From: Fontibacterium oligotrophicum
GTDB lineage: Bacteria > Pseudomonadota > Alphaproteobacteria > Pelagibacterales > Pelagibacteraceae
Direction: 5' to 3'
NCBI GenBank assembly: GCA_965235975.1
Contig: CBDDZZ010000001.1
Coordinates: 372,001 to 436,000, forward strand
DNA: 64,000 nucleotides
In this document: piece by piece, positions 36,606 to 45,945 of the stretch
How positions within the stretch are numbered: the first letter of the stretch is position 1
Layout of the letters: each line of letters starts with the position of its first letter
Program-made: the position numbers and the translations under genes
Notes under the pieces: generated by a model
The model's input: the letters and a program-made list of their open reading frames with translations, nothing else
The model's database searches: none
What the model was told of the DNA's origin: nothing

Positions 36606-37244
36606 TTGAAAAAATTTAAAAATAAAAAATTAACAGCAAGTTCTAAAAATTGGATTTCTCGTCAGTTTAGCGATCCATACACTAAGTTAGCGAAACAAAA
36701 AGGTTATAGATCTCGATCAGCTTTTAAGCTTATAGAAATTAATAAAAAGTTTAAATTTTTAAAGAATAATTTAAATATTTTAGACTTAGGTTGTGCGCCA
36801 GGAGGGTGGTCCCAAGTTTGTGCAAAAATAAACAAAAATGGCAAAAACTTATCTATAGATATTTTAGATATGGAAAAAATTAATAATATATTTTTTTATA
36901 AAAAAGATTTTAATGATTCTGATGTTTTTGAATTTATTAATAATTTTTTTGATCATAATAAAGTTGATATTGTGTTGTCCGATATAGCAGTAAATACAAC
37001 AGGAAATAAAGATTTAGATGCAATAAAAACCAATTCCATTGCCATGGAAGTGGTTAATTTATCAAAGTTAATTTTGAAACCAAAGTCTACTTTATTAGTT
37101 AAAATTTTTAGTGGAAAGGATGAAGATATATTGATTAAAAAAGCAAAGGACTCATTTAAAAATATTGAAAGAATTAAACCAGATTCCAGTAGAAAAGAAT
37201 CTAGAGAAATGTATTTGTTATGTAAGGATTTAAAAATTATTTGA
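36606..37244 (+). CDS. rlmE: 23S rRNA (uridine-2552 2'-O) methyltransferase
   Basis: A 212-residue RlmE/FtsJ enzyme that methylates U2552 in the A loop of 23S rRNA. YTKLAKQKGYRSRSAFKLIE gives the first lysine of the catalytic tetrad. The SAM site is LDLGCAPGGWSQV near residue 61, the aspartate is in IVLSDIAVNTTG, the second lysine in LLVKIFSG, and the final glutamate in RKESREMYLLC. The start is a TTG at 36606, two bases after the preceding stop. No ATG upstream keeps the conserved N-terminus. Confidence 0.93.
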   Translation: MKKFKNKKLTASSKNWISRQFSDPYTKLAKQKGYRSRSAFKLIEINKKFKFLKNNLNILDLGCAPGGWSQVCAKINKNGKNLSIDILDMEKINNIFFYKKDFNDSDVFEFINNFFDHNKVDIVLSDIAVNTTGNKDLDAIKTNSIAMEVVNLSKLILKPKSTLLVKIFSGKDEDILIKKAKDSFKNIERIKPDSSRKESREMYLLCKDLKII

Positions 37245-37274
37245 CTTTAAGATTTTTATATAATAAATTTATAT

Positions 37275-38730
37275 ATGGAAATCCCCGAAGCTTTAACTTT
37301 TGATGATGTCTTGCTCGAGCCCAGACATTCTTCCGTTTTACCTAAAGAGACCATAGTTTCTACTAAATTATCAACTACAGTAACACTTGGCATCCCCCTC
37401 ATTGCCTCTGCAATGGATACTGTTTCAGAATACAAATTAGCAATAGCAATGGCTCAATCTGGAGGTATGGCATGCATCCATAAAAATATGAGTGTAGAGG
37501 ATCAGGTTAATCAAATTAAATTAGTTAAAAGATTTGAGTCAGGAATGGTTATTGATCCAATTACGATTGATGCTGAAGCGTCATTGTTTGAGGCGACAGA
37601 ATTAATGAAAAATCACAAAATATCAGGAATCTTAGTTATTAATAAAAATCTTAAATTGGTTGGAATATTAACAAATAGAGACGTTAGATTTGTTACGGAT
37701 AAAAAAATTAAAGTCAAAGATTTAATGACTAAAGAGTTAATTACAGCGAAAGTTGGAACATCATTAGCGGAAGCAAAAAGAATATTATTTAAAAATAAAA
37801 TTGAAAAATTAATTATAGTTGATAATAATTTTAAATGTAAAGGTCTGATTACTGTCAAAGATATTCAAAAGTCACAAATTTTCCCAGAAGCGGCAAAAGA
37901 TAAAAAAGGTTCATTATTAGCTGCTGCTGCAGTTGGAGCTGGAAAAGAAAATATCATTAGAGCAGAGCAATTAGCAGAAGCTGGAGCTGATGTGATTATT
38001 TTAGATACAGCTCATGGGCATTCGATTTCTGTATTAAAAACATTAGAGAGTATTAAAAAAAATATTAAGGTAACTATAATAGCTGGAAATATAGCGACAG
38101 CTGAAGGCGCAAGAGCATTAGTTGATTATGGAGCTGATGCAATAAAAGTTGGTATAGGACCAGGATCAATTTGCACTACAAGAATTATAGCTGGTGTAGG
38201 AGTTCCTCAGTTTTCAGCAATCTATAATGTGGCAAAATCAATGAAAAACAAAAAAATTAAAATTATAGCCGATGGCGGCATTAGGTATTCCGGTGACATT
38301 GCTAAAGCTATCGGAGCTGGAGCTGATGCTGTAATGATAGGATCATTATTTGCGGGAACAGAAGAAAGTCCAGGAGATGTTTTTTATTACCAGGGAAGAA
38401 GCTATAAATCATATAGAGGAATGGGGTCAATTGGCGCAATGTCTAGAGGTTCAGCTGATAGGTATTTTCAAGAGGAAATTAACAATTCACTAAAACTAGT
38501 GCCAGAAGGGAATTGAAGGCAGAGTTCCATATAAAGGACCTGTTAGAGCAGTCATCCACCAACTTATTGGTGGGTTAAAAGCATCCATGGGATATGTGGG
38601 AGCAAAAAATATTTTAGAATTAAAGGAAAAAGCAAAATTTGTTAAAATTACAAATTCAGGACTAAAGGAAAGTCATGTGCACGATATACAAATTACAAAA
38701 CAGTCACCAAATTATCCATTTGAAAGTTAA
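37275..38730 (+). CDS. guaB: IMP dehydrogenase, one-base frameshift near the 3' end
   Basis: This makes XMP from IMP, the committed step to GMP. The N-terminal barrel half begins EALTFDDVLLEP. Two CBS domains span about residues 95-200. The catalytic loop GIGPGSICTTRI carries the active-site cysteine, followed by IIADGGIRYSGDIAKA and the flap SYKSYRGMGSIGAM. The written frame stops at 38516 after KLVPEGN. Removing one G from the GGG at 38508-38510 continues it as IEGRVPYKGPVRAVIHQLIG, ending QSPNYPFES at a TAA at 38728. The restored length is about 485 residues, normal. The intact tail argues for a base-call error. Confidence 0.95.
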
Positions 38731-38732
38731 TA

Positions 38733-39158
38733 ATGAAAAAATATTTTAAATATTTTGTGCTATTATTTTTATTGATTTTACCCTTAGAAGTTTTTGCAGT
38801 GAATATTAGTTATTACAATCAAGGTTTAAAATTTTTTAACGACAAAAATTATAACGAAGCTAAGTATTATTTTGAAAAAGATATAGTATTTAATACTAAG
38901 AATGAAAAATCTTATTTATATTTATCAAAAATATCGGCTATTAATAAAGATAATAATCAGCAAAAGATTTACTTAGATACAATCTTAGTCCTTAACCCAA
39001 AAAATGAGGAAGCCTTATATTTAAAGATTTTATTAAATATAGATGAGGGTGATTTTAAAAAAGCGCAAGAAAGTAATTTAATTTTCGCAAAAGTTTGTAA
39101 AGAACTATGCTCGAAAAAAAACGATTTATCTAAAATGATCATAATCGATAAGAAATAA
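38733..39158 (+). CDS. Small secreted TPR-like protein
   Basis: A 141-residue protein. An N-terminal signal peptide spans about residues 1-22 (YFVLLFLLILPLEVFA). Helical repeats that look like two to three tetratricopeptide units follow, with YYNQGLKFFNDKNYNEAKYY and YLSKISAINKDNNQQKIYLD. Two cysteines occur near the C-terminus (KVCKELCSK). It lies two bases after guaB and overlaps the guaA start by one base (TAATG), so it is translated inside the gua operon. A periplasmic TPR protein between two purine genes is odd. I do not recognise a function. Confidence 0.65.
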   Translation: MKKYFKYFVLLFLLILPLEVFAVNISYYNQGLKFFNDKNYNEAKYYFEKDIVFNTKNEKSYLYLSKISAINKDNNQQKIYLDTILVLNPKNEEALYLKILLNIDEGDFKKAQESNLIFAKVCKELCSKKNDLSKMIIIDKK

Positions 39159-40720
39159 TGAAAGATATTTCTTATGTAGACAAAATAGTTATAATAGATT
39201 TTGGATCGCAAACCACACAGCTTATCGCAAGAAGAATAAGAGAGCTTGGAGTGTATTGTGAAATTATTAGTTGTTATAAAACTAATAACTTAAGTAACGA
39301 AACTAATCTTAAAGGAATTATTTTATCTGGTGGGCCTTTATCAATTACCAAAAGTGCTTATTTAGGTATCTCAAAGCAAATTTTAAATTTTAATAAGCCA
39401 ATACTTGGAATTTGTTATGGACACCAATTACTAGCAAAACAATTAGGAGGGGTTGTAAAAAACTTTAAAAAAAGTGAATTTGGTAGATGTGAAATTTTCA
39501 GTGAAAAAAAATCGATATTAACAAAAAATTTTTTTAGCAAAAATAAAAGAACTCAAGTATGGATGAACCATAATGATGTTGTAATAAAAATACCAAAAGG
39601 TTTTGAAGGAGTGGCTTCAAGCGATGACTATAAATATACCATCATACAAGATAAAAGAAAAAAAATATTTGGAGTTCAGTTCCATCCGGAAGTAATTCAT
39701 ACTAATAATGGAAATATTTTATTTAAAAATTTTTTATTCGATATTTGTAAATTAAAAAAAAACTGGAACTCTAAAAATCAAATAAATTACTTGATAAAGA
39801 ATATAAAATCGGAGGTAGGAAATGAAAATGTTTTGTGCGCTTTATCAGGAGGCGTTGATAGCAGTGTATTAGCCACTTTACTATACAAGGCTATTGGAAA
39901 AAAACTTCACTGTTTCTTCATAAATACTGGGCTTCTTAGAAAAAATGAAGCAATTGAAGTGATTAATATCTTTAAAAAAAATTATAAAGTTAAATTAAAT
40001 TATGTTGATGCCTCTAGTATTTTCTTAAGTGCCTTAAAAAATATTACTGACCCCGAAACTAAAAGAAAAATTATTGGTAAAACATTTATAAGGATTTTTG
40101 AAAGAGAATCAAAAAAATTTAAAAATATTAAATATTTAGCACAAGGAACTTTATATCCAGACGTTATTGAAAGTCAAAGTCATCATGGAGGACCTTCATC
40201 GGTTATCAAATCTCATCATAACGTAGGTGGACTTCCAAAAAAAATGAAATTTAAATTAATCGAGCCATTTAGAGAATTGTTTAAAGACGAGGTAAGAAAA
40301 ATAGGAATTACTTTAAAATTATCAAAAGAAATAGTTTTCAGACATCCATTTCCAGGTCCCGGGTTAGCAATAAGAATTCCAGGCAAAGTAGACAAGATGA
40401 AAATTAAAACTTTACAGGAGGCGGATAGTATTTTTATTTATGAGCTTAAAAAAAGAAATCTTTATAAAAAAATTTGGCAAGCATTTACTGTTTTATTGCC
40501 AATAAAAACAGTTGGTGTTATGGGCGATTCTAAAACCTATGAATTTGTATGCTCCTTAAGAGCAGTTACCTCCCAAGATGGAATGACTGCTGATTTTTAT
40601 AACTTTAAGAACAAAGATTTAGCTGAAATTTCAAATAAGATTATTAATAACGTAACGGGTATTAATAGGATTGTTTATGATATTACATCAAAACCACCAG
40701 CAACTATCGAGTGGGAATAA
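39158..40720 (+). CDS. guaA: GMP synthase (glutamine-hydrolysing)
   Basis: A 520-residue two-domain enzyme that aminates XMP to GMP. The class I glutaminase domain has GICYGHQLLAKQLGG with the nucleophilic cysteine and GVQFHPEV with the histidine. The ATP pyrophosphatase domain has the P-loop ALSGGVDSSVLATLL near residue 230, and LAQGTLYPDVIESQ, SHHNVGGLP and RHPFPGPGLAIRI follow. The dimerisation end is TSKPPATIEWE. It is complete and starts inside the stop of the upstream TPR gene. guaB and guaA are thus in one operon. Confidence 0.96.
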   Translation: MKDISYVDKIVIIDFGSQTTQLIARRIRELGVYCEIISCYKTNNLSNETNLKGIILSGGPLSITKSAYLGISKQILNFNKPILGICYGHQLLAKQLGGVVKNFKKSEFGRCEIFSEKKSILTKNFFSKNKRTQVWMNHNDVVIKIPKGFEGVASSDDYKYTIIQDKRKKIFGVQFHPEVIHTNNGNILFKNFLFDICKLKKNWNSKNQINYLIKNIKSEVGNENVLCALSGGVDSSVLATLLYKAIGKKLHCFFINTGLLRKNEAIEVINIFKKNYKVKLNYVDASSIFLSALKNITDPETKRKIIGKTFIRIFERESKKFKNIKYLAQGTLYPDVIESQSHHGGPSSVIKSHHNVGGLPKKMKFKLIEPFRELFKDEVRKIGITLKLSKEIVFRHPFPGPGLAIRIPGKVDKMKIKTLQEADSIFIYELKKRNLYKKIWQAFTVLLPIKTVGVMGDSKTYEFVCSLRAVTSQDGMTADFYNFKNKDLAEISNKIINNVTGINRIVYDITSKPPATIEWE

Positions 40721-40725
40721 AATTT

Positions 40726-41699
40726 ATGAAAAAAAAATTAACAATTAATAATGTAAAACAAAAAAAATTTAATAAACCTCTTGTTTGTTTAACAGCTTAT
40801 ACAACGCCCATGGCACAAATTTTAGACAAATATTGTGATGTAATATTAGTTGGGGAAAGAACGATTAGAATTGGCCTATTCACTTCTCTATATTTAGACC
40901 AAAATTTTACAGACTCCCTCACACTAAAATTAAATTTAAAAAATTTAAAAAACCATTAGTCTGTCTTACAGCTTACACAACGCCCATGGCACAAATTTTA
41001 GACAAATATTGTGATGTAATATTAGTTGGGGACTCATTAGGAATGGTATTGCACGGAATGAAATCTACTAGAGAAGTTACTCTAGAGATGATGATTATGC
41101 ACGCAAAAGCAGTAAGAAGAGGAATTAAAAAAAGTTTGTTAGTTGTTGATATGCCGATTGGTACGTATGAAAAAAATTCTAAAATAGCTTTAATAAATGC
41201 TAGACAAATTATGAAAGAGACAAATTGTGATGCAGTAAAAGTTGAAGGGGGTATTAAAGTTTATGAAACAATAAAATGTTTAGTAAATAATGACATACCT
41301 GTAATGGGGCACGTAGGACTTTTGCCGCAAAGTGTTAAAAAAAAATCTGACTATAAAGTTAAAGGAAAAGATTATTTAAGTTTTAATCAAATTATTAAAG
41401 ATTCTATTTCTGTAGAAAAAGCTGGCGCTTTTTCACTTGTTGTAGAGTGCGTTATTAAAGATTTAGCAGATAAAATAAATAAAAGTATAAAAATTCCAAC
41501 AATAGGAATTGGAGCTTCAAATCAATGTGATGGACAAATTTTAGTAACAGAAGATTTATTAGGGTATTCCGAAAAACCTCCTAAATTTGTTAAAATGTAC
41601 GATAATTTTAAAGAAAGAACTGAGATTTGTATCAAAAAATTCGTAAAAGATTTAAAGAATAATAATTTTCCTAATTTCAAAAATATGTATCAGATTTAA
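40726..41699 (+). CDS. panB: 3-methyl-2-oxobutanoate hydroxymethyltransferase, 5' end disrupted
   Basis: PanB transfers a hydroxymethyl group to ketoisovalerate to make ketopantoate for coenzyme A. The ATG at 40726 opens KKKLTINNVKQKKFNKPLVC and runs through LTAYTTPMAQILDKYCDVIL to LVGE, then into unrelated sequence. From about 40947 a second, diverged copy of the same N-terminal segment begins in a different frame. It continues as the rest of the enzyme: GDSLGMVLHGMKSTREVTLE, VVDMPIGTYE, NCDAVKVEGG, IPVMGHVGLLPQ and IPTIGIGASNQCDGQILV. Without the 176-base insertion the protein would be about 265 residues, normal. See the repeat entries. Confidence 0.88.
40801..40856 (+). repeat. Direct repeat, first copy of panB codons
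   Basis: These 56 bases recur exactly at 40977-41032, 176 bases downstream. They code for TTPMAQILDKYCDVILVG in panB. Because 176 is not a multiple of three, the two copies lie in different frames. The bases just before each copy encode the same residues (KPLVCLTAY) with different codons. Confidence 0.95.
40977..41032 (+). repeat. Direct repeat, second copy of panB codons
   Basis: Exact match of 40801-40856. This copy is the one joined in frame to the rest of panB. The sequence before it, about 40926-40976, encodes KIKFKKFKKPLVCLTAY, which looks like the panB N-terminus of a different strain. Confidence 0.95.
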
Positions 41700-42331
41700 T
41701 GAGTCAGCTTTTTAATGAAATAGATGAGGATTTAAAACAAGATAAGTTTATAAATTTTTTTAAGAAATATAAATTTATATTAATTATTGCATTTTCTTTA
41801 ATTCTTATATTAATTTTTTTTGCAGTAATTAAAAATATCATTTTTGAAAGTAGAGCAAAAAAATATACTCAAGAGTATGTAATAATTTTAAATCTTGTTA
41901 ATAATAAAAAAGTTGATGAGGCTAAAAAAAAACTTGAAGTTTTAAAAGACTCTAAAATTAATATATATAAAGTTTTAGCTATTTCTAAGTTATTAGAACT
42001 ATCAAAAGAAAATAAGAGTGAGCAAATATCCATTCTAGATTACGCAATTAACTCTAATATTGAAAAGAACGATAAAGATCTATTCAAAATTAAGAAAGCT
42101 TTATTAGCTTTTGAAAATTTAGATGAAACACAATTTATAAATTTATTAAATCCTAGTGATTTTAAAGAATCTCCATGGAGAGTTTTAGCATTAGAAATAT
42201 TAGGTGATTTTTATTTAAGTAAAAAACAAAAAATTAAAGCAAAAGAGATATACGAGCAAGCAATTAAGATTCCAGATATTCCTGAAATATTTAAAAAAGA
42301 TTTAGAAAAAAAAATTAAAGATATAAAATAA
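41699..42331 (+). CDS. YfgM-like single-pass membrane protein with TPR-like periplasmic domain
   Basis: A 210-residue protein. A short cytoplasmic start (MSQLFNEIDEDLKQDKFINF) leads to one transmembrane segment at about residues 25-47 (FILIIAFSLILILIFFAVI). A helical TPR-like domain follows, with YKVLAISKLLELSK and LEILGDFYLSKKQKIKAKEIY units. This is the layout of YfgM, the SecYEG ancillary protein that precedes bamB and der in many proteobacteria. Here too the next two genes are bamB and der. It overlaps the panB stop by one base and bamB follows immediately. Confidence 0.75.
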   Translation: MSQLFNEIDEDLKQDKFINFFKKYKFILIIAFSLILILIFFAVIKNIIFESRAKKYTQEYVIILNLVNNKKVDEAKKKLEVLKDSKINIYKVLAISKLLELSKENKSEQISILDYAINSNIEKNDKDLFKIKKALLAFENLDETQFINLLNPSDFKESPWRVLALEILGDFYLSKKQKIKAKEIYEQAIKIPDIPEIFKKDLEKKIKDIK

Positions 42332-43651
42332 ATGAAATATATTTTAATTTTATTTTCCTTATTAATTTTTTCATGTTCATCTGATAAAGATAAAAAAAGT
42401 AGATCTTGGAAGTTTTTAAGAAACAAGGTGAAAGAATAAATGTTTTTGAAGAAAATAATATTTTTGATAAAGAAATTAATTCTAAATCAGTCATTACAAT
42501 TAAATTCAGCCTCAATCTTAATAAGAAATTGGGCTTATGAACATTTTTCTTCTAATAATTATCTATGAACATTTAGTTTATGAGGGTAAATTTCAAGATG
42601 TTTTTAAAAAAAGTATAGGAGATTACATAAATAAAAATAATGATAAGTGGCTCATTATTAATATATGAATAACTTTGTTTTTTTTAGTGATGAGAAAGGA
42701 AAAATTTACAAATTTGATATAAATAGTCAAAAAGTTATTTGGGAACTAAAAATATATGAAAGTACTCTTAATAATTATCCCAAAAGATATTGCATTATTT
42801 TTAAATTCGAGATGTTTTGTATGCTGCTGATAATTTAGGATTTATTTATTCAATTGATACTGAAACTGGAAAGACTATTTGGCAACAAAATTACGGCATT
42901 CCATTCTCCTCTACATCTTAATTTTCATAAAGGCATTTTATATGTCGTAAATCAAAACAGTCGTCTATACGCTTTTAATCCCATTGATGGGGAAAAAATA
43001 TGGAGTTTCGAATCTTTGTCGGGTTTAATAAAACCCTCTAGGTCTAGCAGCATTTCAATACATGAAAATAACTTATTATTTACTAACGATGTTGGAGACG
43101 TAACTGTAATAGACTTGAATCAGCAAGTAATTGTTTGGACTAAGAATATTTTATCTCAAAATACTATTTCTAATAATTTAATTTTTAAAACCTCTAATCT
43201 TTTAATTGATAAAAAAGATGTTTTTGTTTCTTCTAATAACGGAGACTTACTCAATTTTAACTTCGATACAGGTGAAATTAAATGGTCTCAAAAATTATCA
43301 TCGATTACAAAATCACATGAGCACTGATAAATATCTATTTGTTTTAACAGAAAATGGATTTGTTATTGCTTTTAATAAAACAAATGGAACATATTTTGTG
43401 GATCTTTAAATCTGAATACAAAGTTTTCAAGAAAATAGTAAAACTGTACTATAGTTACTATGGACTATTGCTAGCAGTCAAATAATTTATATGCAACTTC
43501 ATCAAATGGAGATATTTATAAAATATCAGCAAACGATGGAACGTATATTTCACATAAAAAAATTAATAGCGATTTATCAAGGGCACCAATTATAGTAGAT
43601 AATAGAATATTTATTCTCAATCGCTCCTCAGAATTAATAATACTTAATTAA
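42332..43651 (+). pseudogene. bamB: Outer-membrane assembly factor BamB, reading frame broken many times
   Basis: The ATG at 42332 starts a lipoprotein signal ending in the lipobox LLIFSC (cysteine near residue 14). After SRSWKF the frame is lost, and conserved pieces appear in changing frames: GERINVFEENNIFDKE, NNFVFFSDEKGKIYKFDINS, GFIYSIDTETGKTIW, SRLYAFNPIDGEKIW, GDVTVIDLNQQVIVW, GDLLNFNFDTGEIKW and NGFVIAFNKTNGTYF. These are successive PQQ-like blades of a beta-propeller. The stop TAA at 43649 overlaps the der ATG. I count at least eight frame changes in 1.3 kb. All blades are recognisable, so the gene is probably intact in the organism and damaged in the sequence. Confidence 0.8.
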
Positions 43652-44521
43652 TGGATAAAATATCATCAGGAGTGATTACTCTTGCAATAGTGGGTAAACC
43701 AAATGTAGGAAAATCAACTTTTTTTAATAAAGTTTTAAATAAGGATCTATCTCCTGTAAGTGAGACGCCTGGAACAACTACAGATTTATTTATAGATAAC
43801 GTACTCTATAAAAACAGAAATTTTAAATTAATTGATTCTGGTGGTTTAAAAAGAAAAGGCAAATCAAAATCTGATGAGCAGCAGTACATAACAAAAGAAA
43901 GTTTAAAAGCAATTTATCTTGCTGATGTTATTTTATTTATGATTGAGGCAGATAAGGAATTTACTAAAACAGATAAACAAATCTGCAGATTAGTATTAGA
44001 CAAGGGTAAAGGTTTAATTTTTGTTATAAACAAAATTGATTTAGTAAACGAGTTAAAAAAAATTAAAAATGAATATATATATTATATAGAAAATCTTTTC
44101 TCAGATGCTTTATTAGCTGAGCCATTTAGTATTTGCTCATTAAAATTAGAATTTCCTAAGAAAATATTTGATGAAGTAATTAGCATTCATTCTCGCTTAA
44201 GAAAAAATTTATGATAATAAAGATTTAAATAAAGCTTTGCAGGAGGCAATAAATAAAAATAAAATTCCTGTATGTATCTCAAAATTTCGCCCTAAAATAA
44301 AATATATTAAACAAGTAAGCACAAGACCAATTATTTTTAAAATCTTTGGAAATCAAGCTAATAAACTTTCACTTGATTATCAAAAGTATCTTGCCAAAAG
44401 TTTAAGCAGGAAATTTAATATTAAAGGTTTTAAAATTTTTCTTAAAATTTGTAAGCGCAGAAAATCCTTTTCAATCGAAAAGATATTAAATTATCTAATA
44501 TTACTTAGCAGTGATAATTGA
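43651..44521 (+). CDS. der: GTPase Der, second G domain and KH domain only; one frameshift
   Basis: Der (EngA) assists 50S subunit assembly and normally has two tandem GTPase domains plus a KH-like domain, about 440-480 residues. Here the ATG, overlapping the bamB stop (TAATG), leads straight to a single G domain. It has P-loop AIVGKPNVGKSTFFNK, G2 TPGTTTD, G3 LIDSGGLKRKGK and G4 VINKIDLV. The GLKRKGK after G3 and the following KH domain (CISKFRPKIKYIKQVSTRP) mark it as the second domain. An indel near 44210 in an A run splits the KH part off; restored, the total is about 290 residues. No first G domain is found upstream. It overlaps the convergent purF by 31 bases. Confidence 0.8.
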
Positions 44522-45942
44522 TTGTCTTTTACGCTTCTATTTGATTGATCAAGTGGGGGTATTGGATAATCTCCTGTAAAATAATGATCTGTAAATTCAG
44601 GATTTAAATTATTACGTTTTTGATAGCCCATAGCTTTATAAATTCCATCAATAGTCAAGAATCTTAAAGTTTTAACACCAATAAATTTAGTCATTTCATC
44701 CAAAGACATATTGTGTGCTAGAAGCTGGTCTTTATCTGGCGTGTCAATCCCATAGTAGTCTGGATACATAATAGGAGGACAAGATATTCTCATATGAACT
44801 TCTTTAGCTCCTGCTTCGTACATCATCTGAACTATTTTTTTTGATGTATTTCCTCTCACTATAGAGTCATCTATTAAAATTACTCTTTTATTTTTAACTA
44901 AAGATGAGTTCGCATTATGTTTTAATTTAACACCCAGTTGTCTAATTTGCTGAGTAGGCTCAATAAAGGTTCTTCCTACATAGTGATTTCTAATCAATCC
45001 AAGCTCAAAAGAAATCTTAGACTCTGTGGAGTATCCGATTGCAGCAGGAACGCCAGAATCTGGAACTGCAGAGACAATATCAGCATCTACATGGGATTCT
45101 TTTGCTAATTGTTCACCAAAATTTTTTCTAAATTCATAAACACTTTTGCCAGACATTAAACTGTCGGGTCTTGCAAAGTATATATATTCAAATATGCATG
45201 GTCGTGCTTTTATTTTAGGGAATGGCTTAATACTTTCTACTCCATCATTTGTAATCACGACAATTTCACCATTTTCAATTTCTCGAACGAAAGTCGCGCC
45301 AATAATATCTAATGCACATGTTTCAGAGGCAAGAACATATGATTTTTTTAACTTGCCAAGAACTAAAGGTCTTATTCCGTAAGGATCTCTAACGCCAATT
45401 AGTTTTTTATTAGTTAACATGACAAGGGCGTAACCACCTTGTATTTGAAATAAGGAGTCTATAATTTTATCAATAGTTTTTAATCTTTTTGAGCGAGCTA
45501 TTAATTGAACTATTGTCTCGGTATCAGAGGTAGTTTGAAATATTGCTCCATCTTTAATCATTTTTTCTCTTAACATAATTGAATTCGTAAGATTTCCATT
45601 ATGAGCGATACTAATTCCACCAGTATATAAATCTGCAAAAAAGGGCTGGATATTTCTTAATACAGGGGCGCCTGTAGTTGAATATCGATTATGACCTATT
45701 GCAAAATTTCCTGGTAATTTTTGGATAGTTGTTTCTTTTGTAAAGTTATCACCTACTAAACCTAATCTTCTTTCAGAAAAAAAATTTTTGCCATCATAAG
45801 AGACGATGCCACAAGACTCTTGACCTCGATGTTGTAATGAATGTAATCCTAGAGCAGTTAAGGCCGAGGCATCAATATGATCAAAAATACCAAAAACACC
45901 ACACTCTTCTTTTAATTTATCAGAATTTAAATCTAGAAGCAT
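44491..45942 (-). CDS. purF: Amidophosphoribosyltransferase
   Basis: A 483-residue enzyme that catalyses the first step of purine synthesis, adding an amide nitrogen from glutamine to PRPP. After a short propeptide, C14 in EECGVFGIF becomes the N-terminal nucleophile. SLQHRGQESCGIV, GNFAIGHNRYSTTG and SDTETIVQLIARS belong to the glutaminase domain. The PRPP-binding loop is VILIDDSIVRGNTSKK near residue 352. The first gene behind it on this strand is cvpA, three bases upstream, the classic cvpA-purF pair. Confidence 0.96.
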   Translation of the reverse strand: MLLDLNSDKLKEECGVFGIFDHIDASALTALGLHSLQHRGQESCGIVSYDGKNFFSERRLGLVGDNFTKETTIQKLPGNFAIGHNRYSTTGAPVLRNIQPFFADLYTGGISIAHNGNLTNSIMLREKMIKDGAIFQTTSDTETIVQLIARSKRLKTIDKIIDSLFQIQGGYALVMLTNKKLIGVRDPYGIRPLVLGKLKKSYVLASETCALDIIGATFVREIENGEIVVITNDGVESIKPFPKIKARPCIFEYIYFARPDSLMSGKSVYEFRKNFGEQLAKESHVDADIVSAVPDSGVPAAIGYSTESKISFELGLIRNHYVGRTFIEPTQQIRQLGVKLKHNANSSLVKNKRVILIDDSIVRGNTSKKIVQMMYEAGAKEVHMRISCPPIMYPDYYGIDTPDKDQLLAHNMSLDEMTKFIGVKTLRFLTIDGIYKAMGYQKRNNLNPEFTDHYFTGDYPIPPLDQSNRSVKDNQLSLLSNIR

Positions 45943-45945
45943 AAA

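Noticed and set aside
40711..40959. ORF starting at GTG 40711 as a separate short protein
   Set aside because: It is the panB N-terminus from ATG 40726 running out of frame into the duplicated region; its last 30 residues are not meaningful.
43206..43409. Overlapping small ORF in the bamB region
   Set aside because: It is a stretch of BamB propeller seen in two frames around an indel, not an extra gene.
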